NCBI GenBank assembly: GCA_002163245.1
Contig: MAAL01000167.1
Span: forward strand, 1 to 50,518
Length of the DNA stretch: 50,518 nucleotides
Direction of reading: 5' to 3'
Source of the DNA: Gammaproteobacteria bacterium 42_54_T18
GTDB taxonomy: Bacteria > Pseudomonadota > Gammaproteobacteria > Pseudomonadales > Ketobacteraceae
Under the pieces are notes generated by a model that was not told where the DNA came from, made no database searches, and worked only from the letters and a program-made list of their open reading frames with translations. Both the position numbers and the translations under genes were made by a program. How positions within the stretch are numbered: position 1 is the first letter of the stretch; each line of letters begins with the position of its first letter. Of this stretch, positions 8,295 to 18,165 are shown in pieces.

Positions 8295-8330
8295 ATAGCC
8301 CAAATATGGAAACATGTTTGGGCTATTTCG
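8295..8330 (+). terminator. Hairpin between binding-protein and permease genes, likely partial terminator
   Basis: ATAGCCCAAA (8295-8304) and TTTGGGCTAT (8317-8326) form a 10-bp perfect stem with a 12-nt loop, followed by a short T-containing stretch. It begins 12 bp after the binding-protein stop and about 70 bp before the permease start. Such hairpins often stabilise the upstream message or end part of the transcripts, giving more binding protein than permease. Confidence 0.6.
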
Positions 8331-8397
8331 TATTTGGATTCTGTGACAGGTAGTCACCGTTGTTTTTTGTTAAGTTTTTCCAGTCAGGTGTAATATT

Positions 8398-10461
8398 GTG
8401 AGTGAATTAGCGGTTGAGTCAAAACATCCCTTTGTTTCGTTAGTAACAGATCGGGCGCCAATAGTGGTGATTCTGATGTTGTTAATATTTTTAATTTTTG
8501 CAAGAACAGGGGAGAGTCTACATGGCCAGCTAACCAAAGTTGGTGAAGCACTTTGGCAGGATTACTTCTCGTTGCGAGAGGATATTCCCACACCCACCTG
8601 TAATAAAACACCGGATATCAACGCTCGATTAATTCAGTTAGAAGCCGATGCAGCTGCATCAGCGGATGATTTTGATTTGTTTGATGAAGGTTTTGACCGT
8701 GGTGCTGCGAGAAAGTCTTTAGAGCAACAAAAAGTTGAATGTATTGCGTCTTATGAACAGGCGGAATATTTTCAAGGCAAAGTAACGCCGGGCGTAAAAG
8801 TATTTAGGTATATAGAGCACAAATTTGCTCAGGCAAGTTTGTTTGCAACAGCTCAGCAGCAACTGTTTTTGGTTATTCTGCTGTTTATTGCAGCGTCGGT
8901 AACCACGCAGAAGCATCACCATATTGCGTTTCGTCCGATTGTTTCCGGTTTAGATTATCGCGTGTCAACGACGCTTCAGCTTGTGGCCAATGGTGCGTTG
9001 ATGTTCTCTGCTTGGGAGTTTCGGGGTGATTCATTTAACTCTTCTATTGCTGTAAGTAATGGTGAGATTATAAATGGCTTGGCGATAGGTTCTACAATAT
9101 TGGCTTTGGTGAGTTTTTATCAAGTCATACGTCCGCCAAAGGGTTTGTTGCACGGTGGAAAGATTGGTCGTGCAATGCTGGCGGTGCCACTGTACACGTA
9201 TGCGATGTTGTTTTTTGCGGCGGTTACATTTGGTGTGAAATTCCATATGTCAGGTTTGGCAATATACTTTAGTTCTTTCTTTGAAAGTGCAGGAACCTAT
9301 CTTGATGTAGCGCTGTATTTGTGGAGCGGTATGTTATTAAAACAAACTCAGTTGGGTGAGCGTGTATTTAGTTTGTTTACGCCGTGGAAATTACCACCTG
9401 AATTGCTAGCGTTTGTTGCTGTTGTTGTCATGGCGGTTCCAACCGCTTTTACCGGCGCTTCATCCATCATCATTCTTGCGATGGGTACTGTTGTTTATCG
9501 TGAGTTACGTAAAGTTGGCACACGTCGCCAATTAGCGTTAGCAACCACTGCAATGAGTGGTAGCTCTGGTATTGTATTGCGCCCTTGTTTGTTGGTGGTC
9601 ATTATTTCAATTTTGAATAAAGAAGTGGTAACGGATGACTTGTTCTTTTGGGGTGTCCGAGTGTTTGTGTTAACTGCCTTTGTGTTCTTCTTTTATGCGT
9701 TGATCACTAAGCAAGAGCCGTTACGTGTGGCTAAGGTTAGTGACGCGTTGTCACCATCCATTGATAATTTTAAGTCCTTGCTTCCTTATATTGGTGTGTT
9801 TGTCGGCATGATTGTTTTATATGCGTTTACATTGGATGCATATATGGATCAATTCTCTGCACCTATTATGCTGCCGGTATTGATTTTGGCCGTTATTCTT
9901 TATGAGCGTAAGGTTAGTAAAGCTGAGCCGATTTATCATGATCCAGAGCGCATGGATGGTGTTAGATCATCGTTAACCAAGTCTATGGATGATGCCTCTA
10001 TTCATATTGGTGCATTGTTAATGCTTATGTCGACATTTATGATTATGACAGGCATGGGTGGCAAGATGGTTTCTGCTACGTTCTTAACAGACTTTGATAC
10101 AACTTATGCAACGATGGGTGCATTAGTGGTGATGTTTGTATTGATCGGTATGTTTGTTGAGTCTATGGCGGCAGTAGGAATGGTATCGTTAATGATTGCA
10201 CCTATCGCTTATCAGCAGGGTATAGATCCAATTCACTTCTGGATGACTTGTTTGGTTGCTCTGGAGCTCGGTTATTTGAGCCCGCCAGTGGCATTGAGCC
10301 ATATCTTTACGCGCCAGGTGGTGGGTGAAAAAGAGTGTTTGCTAGCGGCAGAAGAAGGTCATAATTTCTATTATCGACATGAGAAATATTTATTGCCGTT
10401 GATGGTTATGGGTACCACATTGTTAATCGTGGCATTTGGACCACTAATTTACGGAATCTAA
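8398..10461 (+). CDS. TRAP transporter permease, fused small and large subunits
   Basis: A 687-residue polytopic inner-membrane protein. A first helix (about 22-38) is followed by a soluble stretch to about residue 140, then at least twelve hydrophobic segments. The N-terminal third fits a DctQ-like small subunit fused to a DctM-like large subunit. DctM features include GASSIIILAMGTVVY (about 354-368), MSGSSGIVLRP (about 389-399) and the late LGYLSPPVALSHIF loop. It should drive ion-coupled uptake of the ligand delivered by the upstream binding protein. The start is GTG at 8398 with AGGTG seven bases before it. The extra periplasmic-sized region after helix 1 is unusual and has two cysteines. 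Confidence 0.85.
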   Translation: MSELAVESKHPFVSLVTDRAPIVVILMLLIFLIFARTGESLHGQLTKVGEALWQDYFSLREDIPTPTCNKTPDINARLIQLEADAAASADDFDLFDEGFDRGAARKSLEQQKVECIASYEQAEYFQGKVTPGVKVFRYIEHKFAQASLFATAQQQLFLVILLFIAASVTTQKHHHIAFRPIVSGLDYRVSTTLQLVANGALMFSAWEFRGDSFNSSIAVSNGEIINGLAIGSTILALVSFYQVIRPPKGLLHGGKIGRAMLAVPLYTYAMLFFAAVTFGVKFHMSGLAIYFSSFFESAGTYLDVALYLWSGMLLKQTQLGERVFSLFTPWKLPPELLAFVAVVVMAVPTAFTGASSIIILAMGTVVYRELRKVGTRRQLALATTAMSGSSGIVLRPCLLVVIISILNKEVVTDDLFFWGVRVFVLTAFVFFFYALITKQEPLRVAKVSDALSPSIDNFKSLLPYIGVFVGMIVLYAFTLDAYMDQFSAPIMLPVLILAVILYERKVSKAEPIYHDPERMDGVRSSLTKSMDDASIHIGALLMLMSTFMIMTGMGGKMVSATFLTDFDTTYATMGALVVMFVLIGMFVESMAAVGMVSLMIAPIAYQQGIDPIHFWMTCLVALELGYLSPPVALSHIFTRQVVGEKECLLAAEEGHNFYYRHEKYLLPLMVMGTTLLIVAFGPLIYGI

Positions 10462-10490
10462 ATTCCGATAGTTATTATTGCTACAAGTGA

Positions 10491-10530
10491 CACAAACAAA
10501 AACAGCCCCGAGGGGCTGTTTTTGTTTGTG
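10491..10530. terminator. Very strong bidirectional intrinsic terminator
   Basis: The arms 10491-10509 and 10512-10530 are perfectly complementary over 19 bp, with a CCCC/GGGG core closed by a CGAG tetraloop and A-rich/T-rich flanks. It works in both directions: it ends the plus-strand TRAP operon and the minus-strand chemosensory operon, whose last stop codon is 10 bp away. Confidence 0.95.
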
Positions 10531-10539
10531 TGGGAAAAG

Positions 10540-11025
10540 TTATGAAGAATGCAGGTGTTTCATATCAATAATGTAGGTCGTGTTGCTACTACTATTGTTG
10601 TTACTGCTGTCATTACTCCTGCCGGTAGAATGAAATGCAGAGATAATGCTGGATGAAAAAGGAATGTTGTTTTGATTTTTCGGTGTAGAGAATTCCTCAT
10701 CATTGACGGTATATTTCTCTACACTAGTAACCGCAAATGCGAGGTATTGGATACTCTCATCCTCTTCCCTGAATTTCACGATCATGATGTTGTCGGTGTC
10801 TGAGGTCAGTGAACTTGGTAAGCTTGATGAGCAGGCTTGATAATCAACTAATGGAATCAGCTTGTCTCGCCAGGAAATCAAATAGCAACAATGTGCCGGT
10901 GCTTGTGGAATAGGTAGCCTGGGAGCGTTATTAACAAGCTCGGCTACCTGATAGATAGATATTGCGAGGGTATAGCCGCCATTGAGGTTTAGTACCCAGC
11001 AATCTGTTGTTAGTGCAGTTTGCAT
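10540..11025 (-). CDS. CheW-like protein, last gene of the chemosensory operon
   Basis: A 161-residue protein with a CheW-like fold. It opens with a short strand region (about 7-30), has the CheW core pattern CYLISWRDKLIPLVDYQA (about 47-64) in place of the usual RGxVIPVVDL, and ends in a Ser/Asn-rich tail. CheW-type proteins couple chemoreceptors to the CheA kinase. It overlaps the preceding gene by 16 bp, implying translational coupling. In Pseudomonas Chp clusters the comparable slot after chpA holds chpC-type CheW genes. The tail (about 132-150) is low complexity. Confidence 0.7.
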   Translation of the reverse strand: MQTALTTDCWVLNLNGGYTLAISIYQVAELVNNAPRLPIPQAPAHCCYLISWRDKLIPLVDYQACSSSLPSSLTSDTDNIMIVKFREEDESIQYLAFAVTSVEKYTVNDEEFSTPKNQNNIPFSSSIISAFHSTGRSNDSSNNNSSSNTTYIIDMKHLHSS

Positions 11026-11528
11026 GGTGAATCCTCGTGTCTTGGTATGGCATCTAAATATTGCTGAAGGAACTTAGCTAAATGGTCGGCATCGGTGACA
11101 CAATACAGGGCGTCGTCATGGTAAAACGTTCCCATAATAGGGGATTGTTGAGTATGCATAATTGTCGGTAGTTGCAGTAGATCCTTAGGATTGCATTGAA
11201 TGGATGTAACTTGATCACAGGTTAATGCAAAACGATGTCGAGGGTTCGTGGGGTTTATACACGCAGCAAATCGGTAGTCCGTAGAGCAACGTTTGCTTGA
11301 CGTGTTGTGTACAATCTTTAAGTCGGGAGTGAAACAAACAACGGGCCACAATATGTTGCGTGCTGTTAACGAGGTTGAGGTGCTATCATTGATGGATAGG
11401 TCTTCGATAGAAGATGTGAGCTCTACGGTGATTACATTTCCATGTGGGAGCAGTAATGAAAGCCCTTCGGGGGCCCCTTGTTTATGTATAGTGATACAGG
11501 CTAAACGGATGCTTTCAGTGGCTTTCAT
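11010..11528 (-). CDS. CheW-like protein (ChpC-like)
   Basis: A 172-residue protein with a divergent CheW-like domain. It has alternating beta-strands with VICFTPDLK-like and HRFALTCDQVTSIQ segments and a C-terminal helix. Assignment rests partly on its position directly after the CheA gene (17 bp) and before another CheW-like gene. The frame is open to a TTG four codons upstream, but that TTG is inside the GGAG ribosome site of the ATG at 11528, so I use the ATG. It would act as an adaptor between receptor and kinase. Confidence 0.6.
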   Translation of the reverse strand: MKATESIRLACITIHKQGAPEGLSLLLPHGNVITVELTSSIEDLSINDSTSTSLTARNILWPVVCFTPDLKIVHNTSSKRCSTDYRFAACINPTNPRHRFALTCDQVTSIQCNPKDLLQLPTIMHTQQSPIMGTFYHDDALYCVTDADHLAKFLQQYLDAIPRHEDSPCKLH

Positions 11529-11545
11529 AGTGAGCTCCAAATGGC

Positions 11546-14500
11546 TTATTGCAACGTGTTTTTTTGAGGAATTAAGCTACCCACCAAATCTAACAATTGA
11601 GACTCAGTGTAGGGTTTTGTTAAGTAGTGGTCGACGCCACTTTGTGTCGCGAGTTGACGGTGTTTTTGCGTAGATCGCGACGTGATCATAACAACGGGTA
11701 TATGTTTTAGAGAGGCAGACTTTTTGATGTAAGAGGTCAGTTCTAAACCATTCATTCGGGGCATTTCCATATCCGATAGAATGATATCTGGCATTTTTTG
11801 TTTGCATAACTCAACGGCATGTATGCCGTCTTGGGCAACCAGGGTGTCGTATCCCATATCATTGATCAGTTGTTCTAAGGAGCGCCTAACACTCAAAGAG
11901 TCATCAACAATCATTATTGATGGTTTGTCTGGTATTTGTTGTTGTGGGATGAACACATTTTTGTTGAGGCTGTAACTAGCATTATCGCTGTCGTTAATAG
12001 CCGCGCCAGGGGTTATATCAATAAGCTCGGCGATATCCAATACTGATATAAGGGTGCCGTCGGCAATAATGGCAACACCGTTAACGCCATGGGTCTTATT
12101 AATATAGTTCCCCATTGGTTTTATAATAATCTCTTGATTGCTTTGAATGCTATCAACCGCCAGAGCATAGGTGGTGTTGTTTACGTCGAGTAATATGATA
12201 GGTAGATTGTCGACGGTGATATGTTGTTTATTGAGGTTGTTTTGACCTAGCAATAGGTCTGCGATAGTGATTAGCGGATAAGTAATATCATTGTGTTTGT
12301 ATCCAACTTCTAGTCCGTAATTCACTACTTCACCGGAGTGTGGTGCGAGCAGCTGTCGTAATGAGTGGCTAGGTACAGCGTATCGTTCGTAATTCAATGA
12401 GATGATAATGGCATGGGTTGATAAATGAGAAAGAGGAACGGTTACCTTGATGCTGGTACCAATATCAAGCTTACTATCAATATCGATTTTGCCATTGAGT
12501 TTCTTAATGTTCTCATTGACCGCGTCCAATCCGACGCCACGTCCAGAAATTTGATTTGCGTTATCTTTGGTCGTAAAACCTGACGTGAGTAAAAGGTCGA
12601 TACAATCTTTTTGGTCTAGTATTTGATCTTCTGAGATAAGCCCTTTTTCTAATGCAGTAGTATAAATGCTAGTTGGATTAATGCCTTGGCCATCATCTTT
12701 GCATTGAATATGAATATGGTTTCCTGATTGACTGAAAATGATGGAAATATTGCCACTATTAGGTTTTCCTAAATCATCTCTACACTCTGGTAGCTCAATG
12801 CCATGATCAATGGCGTTACGTATTATATGCATCAGAGGGTCAGTTAATTGAGAAAGTACTTCTTCATCAATGGATAGCCCATTGTCAACGATTGTTAGGT
12901 TCACATTTTTTTGTGTTATTCGGGCTGCATGCCTCATGCAGCGCTGTAGACGGGAGCTAATAGATGTAACGGAAACCATCTTTGTTGATTTTGTTAAGTA
13001 TTGAAGACCTTTGTTAAGTCTCATGTGTTTTACAAATAGATGATCTAGTTGTAAAAGTTGATCTCTCATATCAATGTTCAATTCTCGGCTATCGATAACG
13101 GTTTCTATGAAACTGTGTACGGTGCCATGAATTTCACTGTATTGATCGAGTTCAAGTGAGTCGAAGTTACTGTTAGATGGATCGTTTTTTATAACATTAC
13201 GTTTTTTTGAGGATGATAGAGCTTTAATATCAACAATTTTTTCCAACTCAAATCGATGTTCTTGTATCTTTTCATCTTGAATGCTTTGGTTGTTTGCATT
13301 CTCCATCATGGTTTTCACTTGTTCCCTTGTTTGGATAAGTGAAATGGTTATCTCCTCAACCATTTCAAATAATGACTCGATGGTTTGGGTTGGGACTTGG
13401 ATGAAGTCCTCGTGAACCTTTTCAGTTGTTACAGATGAGTCTATTTCCGTTGCTGGTTCCCCAGGCTCGCTGGTTGACAGTAATGAGGGCAGCGAATTTA
13501 TGCTTGATTCGGCAATTATTTCGTCATTGCAATCCTTATGAATGCTCTCATGGTTATTCTCATAATTACTAGCATGAGTATTATCACCTTTGTCAGAACC
13601 ATTAACGGTATCGAGTAGCTGCTGTAGTAATTCTTGAGCGTTTTTGGGCTCTACATCCTTTCCCATTAAATAGTCAATCATCGATTCAATGCAATCAGAT
13701 GATTGCTGTAATAAATCAATAAATTGTGGCTTGGGTGGTGCTTTAGACAATCGTAATGACTCAAGTGCTTCTTCCAAATAGTGAGTCATATTGGCAATGC
13801 CAAATAACTCAACAATATTTGCTGATCCTTTAATTGCATGGGTAAGCCGTTGAGCATTTTCTATATTTTCAATCGTACTGCTAGCGTTATTGCTCCCAAC
13901 AAATGAGGCAATACAAGCACTGAGGGAAGACGCCTGGTTGGGAGCGTCGTGAAAAAAAGCAGAAAATAGATCAGGATGAATATCGCTTGAGAGTATTAGT
14001 GATACATCGTTTTTTGATGCATTTATTTTTTTATCTTCTTCTATATTTTCTTCCAAATCCAAGGTTTCGTTATCACTTAGAAGAATGATGAGTTGGTGTG
14101 AGTCGTCTTCACCATTGTTTTTTGGCCAATCTTCATGTTCGAAAAGCGTGACGATATCTAGAATATTTTCTGTGTCTCCCATGTTCGACAAAAATTTTAC
14201 TATAAGAGAAGGAATAGGGCTAAAGAGTTCAAAGTAAATGGGTCTTAGGTTTTCATCGTCTATATTGATAGCCTGCATGTTTTTATCTATGAATTGGCAG
14301 ATATAAATAAGTCCACTCATTCCCAATATTTCAGCAGTATCATGTATTCTTGTGATGAAATGCAGATACTTTCCTATATGTTTGTCGGCATCTTCTCTTG
14401 AGGCTGTTAGAATGCTGACAAGGCAATCGTCTAGCTTTTTCTCCATTTCATTAAGTTCACTAATGAATAGATAAATGGGGTCATTGGATGGCGTAGAAAG

Positions 14501-14962
14501 GGGGATGTCTATAACATGTTTTGTGTTTTCTGTATCATCGTTATCGTCAGTATGTGTGGATAGTGTGGAATCTACTTCATCACCGATTAGTGATTTAAGA
14601 AAGTGCTCTTTGATTTCCTTGGGAAAAATGGTAGTTAAATTTATGGCAAACTCTGTGTTTTGAGGTGACCTTATATAGGAGATAAGGTTTTTGCTCCAGG
14701 TATTAAGATCCTGGGCTTTTTCTAGGGACAATGTTGAACTGTCGTCTTGATGATTGAAGAAGTTTTCACTATACGCTTTACATATTTCTCCTAGTGTCTG
14801 CAGGTCAACAATCTCTGCTGCCATCGCTAGATCATCAAATGAGTCTCGGCAGGTTTTTATATCGATGGAAATGTCGTTATTGTTAAGTGATGATAAATTA
14901 AGATCATCAAGCGCGGAGGTGATAATGTCGTTGAACACCTCCAGTTGTTCGGCGCTTGGCAT
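11546..14962 (-). CDS. CheA-type hybrid histidine kinase with C-terminal receiver (ChpA-like)
   Basis: The 1138-residue central kinase has these domains in order. Residues 1-110 and 160-260 are helical modules that look like degenerate phosphotransfer units; the second keeps His207 but loses the Lys-Gly that normally follows. A good Hpt domain has phospho-accepting His375 in LTHAIKGSANIV. After an acidic linker comes a dimerisation region (about 520-700). The ATPase domain has HIIRNAIDHG (712-721), DDGQG (756-760) and SGRGVGLDAV (806-815). A CheW-like regulatory domain follows (about 848-985), then a receiver with Asp1064 in SDMEMPRMNG and Lys1116. ChpA of Pseudomonas has the same plan with more Hpt units. 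An AGGAG site lies six bases before the ATG. Confidence 0.9.
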   Translation of the reverse strand: MPSAEQLEVFNDIITSALDDLNLSSLNNNDISIDIKTCRDSFDDLAMAAEIVDLQTLGEICKAYSENFFNHQDDSSTLSLEKAQDLNTWSKNLISYIRSPQNTEFAINLTTIFPKEIKEHFLKSLIGDEVDSTLSTHTDDNDDTENTKHVIDIPLSTPSNDPIYLFISELNEMEKKLDDCLVSILTASREDADKHIGKYLHFITRIHDTAEILGMSGLIYICQFIDKNMQAINIDDENLRPIYFELFSPIPSLIVKFLSNMGDTENILDIVTLFEHEDWPKNNGEDDSHQLIILLSDNETLDLEENIEEDKKINASKNDVSLILSSDIHPDLFSAFFHDAPNQASSLSACIASFVGSNNASSTIENIENAQRLTHAIKGSANIVELFGIANMTHYLEEALESLRLSKAPPKPQFIDLLQQSSDCIESMIDYLMGKDVEPKNAQELLQQLLDTVNGSDKGDNTHASNYENNHESIHKDCNDEIIAESSINSLPSLLSTSEPGEPATEIDSSVTTEKVHEDFIQVPTQTIESLFEMVEEITISLIQTREQVKTMMENANNQSIQDEKIQEHRFELEKIVDIKALSSSKKRNVIKNDPSNSNFDSLELDQYSEIHGTVHSFIETVIDSRELNIDMRDQLLQLDHLFVKHMRLNKGLQYLTKSTKMVSVTSISSRLQRCMRHAARITQKNVNLTIVDNGLSIDEEVLSQLTDPLMHIIRNAIDHGIELPECRDDLGKPNSGNISIIFSQSGNHIHIQCKDDGQGINPTSIYTTALEKGLISEDQILDQKDCIDLLLTSGFTTKDNANQISGRGVGLDAVNENIKKLNGKIDIDSKLDIGTSIKVTVPLSHLSTHAIIISLNYERYAVPSHSLRQLLAPHSGEVVNYGLEVGYKHNDITYPLITIADLLLGQNNLNKQHITVDNLPIILLDVNNTTYALAVDSIQSNQEIIIKPMGNYINKTHGVNGVAIIADGTLISVLDIAELIDITPGAAINDSDNASYSLNKNVFIPQQQIPDKPSIMIVDDSLSVRRSLEQLINDMGYDTLVAQDGIHAVELCKQKMPDIILSDMEMPRMNGLELTSYIKKSASLKHIPVVMITSRSTQKHRQLATQSGVDHYLTKPYTESQLLDLVGSLIPQKNTLQ

Positions 14963-14975
14963 GACGTTCTCCTAT

Positions 14976-16820
14976 TTACGATGCTTTTTTGTCATCGTTT
15001 ACGGACAATACGCTACTTGGTAAAGTGAACGTATTAACGGATTTTAGTAGGCTGTTTGATAAAGCCACTAGGCGTAACGTATCATTACTTTGCTGCTGTA
15101 ATTCAGTATCTGTTTCTTGCGTTTTTTCTTGGATACTGTGTGCTTCCGATTTTAAACGTTCGTTTATTTTTGCCTGATTGATGGAGCGTTCAGCAATCTT
15201 TGCAACAGCAGTCGCTAAGTCACTGGTTTTCTTTTGAGTTTCGCGCATCCTGTGGCCAGCTTGTTCTGCGCGGTCTGAGCCTTCAACAACTTGGCTGATG
15301 GTTTGGTTCATGGTTTCCATGGTTTCGGATGTTTCGTTCTGAATGTTACTAACGAGTGCGGCAATTTGAGATGTGGCGTTACGAGAGCTTTCCGCCAAAC
15401 GCTGAACCTCATCTGCTACAACCGCAAAACCTCGGCCGGCTTCACCCGCTGCAGCTGCGTGCATACTGGCATTAAGTGCCAATATGTGTGTACGTTCTGC
15501 GATGTTATTGATTAAATCCACGATGCCACTAATTTCTTGAGAGCGTTCTCCAAGGCGTTTAATACGTTTTTCTGTTTCACTGATGGTTTCACGTATCTCA
15601 TCCATTCCCGAAGCCGTACTTGTTACCGCATCAAACGCTTCATCGGTTGATTCTGAAGCGTTCTCAGCCATTTCATTACAGTTCATGCATAGTTTGGCGA
15701 TCGCATTCATTGTTTTTGATGCATTCTCTAAACGATCAATGGTGGTTTGAACCATCGAACGTTCTTCTTCTGCAACCAGTGTGACTTTGTCACCTTGAAC
15801 TTTAACGTTGGAAGCATTTTTTTCGACATTCTCAGCAATATGGTGGATTTCACCAAGTACCTTTGCTGTTTCGAAGGAAACTAAATTCATCGCATCTGCA
15901 ACAGGGCCGGTAATGTCCTCACTAACGGGAACGGTCACTGTTAAGTCTTTATCGCTGAGTTGCGATGTTGCCTCTAGTAATCGAATGATCGAATTGTTTA
16001 AAATATCATTCTCTTTTTCAGTTTCTACCAGTGTTTTAACTTTATCATCGAGTAGATTATCCAATGCACTTGATAAGGTTGAAAGCTCGTCACTACCTTT
16101 TAGGTCTGTTCTAGCGTCGTAATCACCATTGGCAATGCTCTTAACGGTTTCTGCAATTTTTGTTACAGGATTAGTGATTGAATGTCGGATAGATATCCCT
16201 AGCAATACCGATGTGACAATGCCAAAAGTGACAAATGCAATGCTTAAGATAATAAATATCAGTTGGAATGTTTTAAAATCGGTGTAGCTGGTTTCGGAAA
16301 TTTCTCGTTGTTTTTCGATGGATTGTTGTAGGGTAGTACCTAGCGGTGTAACTAATAAATCAAAATCATTTAACATAAACAAAGATAACTTAGCGCTATT
16401 TTGACTTTTACCCAAGCGTAATATTTCATCAATAGCTAGGCGGAAATCGCTTAGGTTAGATTGATAATGAGCAATAGTTTTATCTCTTTCAGATTCGCTC
16501 AGTGTATTTAGGAATACAAGCCACTGTTTGTCAAAAGAGGCGATGTTGTCATTGATTAATTTGTTAGTATCAATCCAGGTTAATGTTCCTCGACTGAGGT
16601 TGTTAATGGGTTCGATAAAATCTTGGTTCATTTTATTATATATTTTACTTAGATATACGCTGCGCTCAATATCGCTGTTGAGTTTTTCGGTGGTTATGGA
16701 TGCTGAACCCAATCCAAATATCATTAATATACCCGATAGAGCCAGTATTGATGTCATTGTCGCAATTAATATGAAAAGTCGTTTTCCAATATTTATATTA
16801 CTGAAGTATGTTGAAAACAT
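14976..16820 (-). CDS. Methyl-accepting chemotaxis protein, PilJ-like
   Basis: A 614-residue receptor: membrane helix 1 (about 14-36), a helical periplasmic domain (about 37-185), helix 2 (about 186-209), HAMP (about 210-262), then a long cytoplasmic coiled coil. The signalling tip reads [19 protein letters not shown] (about 439-457) followed by [15 protein letters not shown], with the Ser-Met-His variant seen in PilJ-type receptors rather than the usual AAIEAARAGE. It lies 13 bp before the CheA gene and 48 bp after a periplasmic binding-protein gene, so the binding protein may be its ligand-loaded partner. No CheR or CheB is encoded in the cluster. Confidence 0.9.
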   Translation of the reverse strand: MFSTYFSNINIGKRLFILIATMTSILALSGILMIFGLGSASITTEKLNSDIERSVYLSKIYNKMNQDFIEPINNLSRGTLTWIDTNKLINDNIASFDKQWLVFLNTLSESERDKTIAHYQSNLSDFRLAIDEILRLGKSQNSAKLSLFMLNDFDLLVTPLGTTLQQSIEKQREISETSYTDFKTFQLIFIILSIAFVTFGIVTSVLLGISIRHSITNPVTKIAETVKSIANGDYDARTDLKGSDELSTLSSALDNLLDDKVKTLVETEKENDILNNSIIRLLEATSQLSDKDLTVTVPVSEDITGPVADAMNLVSFETAKVLGEIHHIAENVEKNASNVKVQGDKVTLVAEEERSMVQTTIDRLENASKTMNAIAKLCMNCNEMAENASESTDEAFDAVTSTASGMDEIRETISETEKRIKRLGERSQEISGIVDLINNIAERTHILALNASMHAAAAGEAGRGFAVVADEVQRLAESSRNATSQIAALVSNIQNETSETMETMNQTISQVVEGSDRAEQAGHRMRETQKKTSDLATAVAKIAERSINQAKINERLKSEAHSIQEKTQETDTELQQQSNDTLRLVALSNSLLKSVNTFTLPSSVLSVNDDKKAS

Positions 16821-16868
16821 AGTGGGTTACCTTTTTCCTTTATGTGCAATACGATTTTTATGTAAAAA

Positions 16869-18128
16869 CTAAATAATCTTTTTCCAGGTATTTTTATCGA
16901 GTGTGGAGTATTCGCCATTTTTATAGTAAATCATGGTGACAAGTTTTGATCCTTGGTTACTCCCCCTGAAATTTAATTTCACCCCACCTAAGTTAAATCG
17001 TTCTCCATTAATAGCGGATAGGAATTTTTCTCTGGTTATCTCACCCTGAATGTTGTTTAAAGCACCAATTAACATTTTTCCTACTAAAAATCCTTCTAAG
17101 GAAACATATCCGTAGTCTTCTTTTAGTTTTCTTCTGGCCTCTTTTAAAATAGGAAGGTCGTCATCTAAATTGGGAACTACCTGACTCATAACAACACCGT
17201 CAGTTACACCAAATTCGGCTAGCACGGACTTTAAATTTTCAGCACCAGTAAACGACACTGCACTGACAACCCACTGATCGCCTTTGTAACGTGAATATCC
17301 TGCAAACCTGCCAATAGCATTATAAGTGCCAACCGAGACAACTAACTTGCAGGTAACGTTTTGCGTGCGTTCCCAGCGTTTTAGGGATTCATAGCCCGAC
17401 TTAGAATTTAATGTATTACGTTGATATACACCGACTGGGCCGATATTGTTTCGTAAGGGGTTTTCACCGTTCATGGATAACAATTGATCCAGTAACTTGG
17501 TGATTTTTCTTGCTCCACGTTTATTGGCTATGGCCTTTTTGATACCTTCAACTCCAGACATGCCATAACCATCGTTTTGCACATAAGCACAAATTTCTCT
17601 AGGGTCGACACCAGATTCAAGGGCCGAGTTGATTACTGCTGCGGTTTCTTGAATGTAACTTGCTCTAAAGTTAACAACGTCACCCACTCCAGGGCGTAGA
17701 ATACCTGCACCAGTAAAAAAACCGACCGCTGGGATATTGCTTTCAGCGAGTAAAGGCAACGATACTTTTGCGGTAGGAGTCCCGACATTACCAAGCATAA
17801 TAAAGATACCATCATCAATCAGTTTCTCTGTGGCTTTGATAGTGAGGGATGGTGAATAGGAATCGTTTTGAGTAATAAACTCGATGCGTTTTCCGTGAGA
17901 TTGTTTCCCTTGAATGGCAGCCAATATACCTTTTTTCATGTTTAATCCAAGACCTTTGGATTGCCCTTCAAAGTCCATCACTCCACCAATTCTGATGGTG
18001 CTTTCGGTGATGCCAACTTCTCGACTATGTCCAGATAGAGGTATGCTAAGTACACAAAAAAGACTGACGTAAAATGCTGAATTTTTAATAACACGAGTAA
18101 TATTTCGCATAATGTTTGTCCAACTCAT
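16869..18128 (-). CDS. Periplasmic ligand-binding protein of the branched-chain amino acid ABC type
   Basis: A 419-residue protein with a signal peptide (hydrophobic about 17-32) and a Peripl_BP_6-type fold. ITESTIRIGGVMDFEGQS opens the mature domain, MLGNVGTPTAKVSLPLLAE (about 111-129) forms the first ligand loop, and NDGYGMSGVEGIKKA (about 184-198) the hinge side. No ABC permease or ATPase gene is in the window, and the gene is embedded between a PilI-like CheW gene and a PilJ-like receptor gene. That context argues for a sensory rather than transport role. The ligand cannot be read from sequence. The ATG at 18128 has only a weak GGAA site; the ATG six codons later is an alternative. Confidence 0.85.
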   Translation of the reverse strand: MSWTNIMRNITRVIKNSAFYVSLFCVLSIPLSGHSREVGITESTIRIGGVMDFEGQSKGLGLNMKKGILAAIQGKQSHGKRIEFITQNDSYSPSLTIKATEKLIDDGIFIMLGNVGTPTAKVSLPLLAESNIPAVGFFTGAGILRPGVGDVVNFRASYIQETAAVINSALESGVDPREICAYVQNDGYGMSGVEGIKKAIANKRGARKITKLLDQLLSMNGENPLRNNIGPVGVYQRNTLNSKSGYESLKRWERTQNVTCKLVVSVGTYNAIGRFAGYSRYKGDQWVVSAVSFTGAENLKSVLAEFGVTDGVVMSQVVPNLDDDLPILKEARRKLKEDYGYVSLEGFLVGKMLIGALNNIQGEITREKFLSAINGERFNLGGVKLNFRGSNQGSKLVTMIYYKNGEYSTLDKNTWKKII

Positions 18129-18165
18129 ATTGATTAGTTTCCACTGTTTTGACTAGTTTAGAGAC

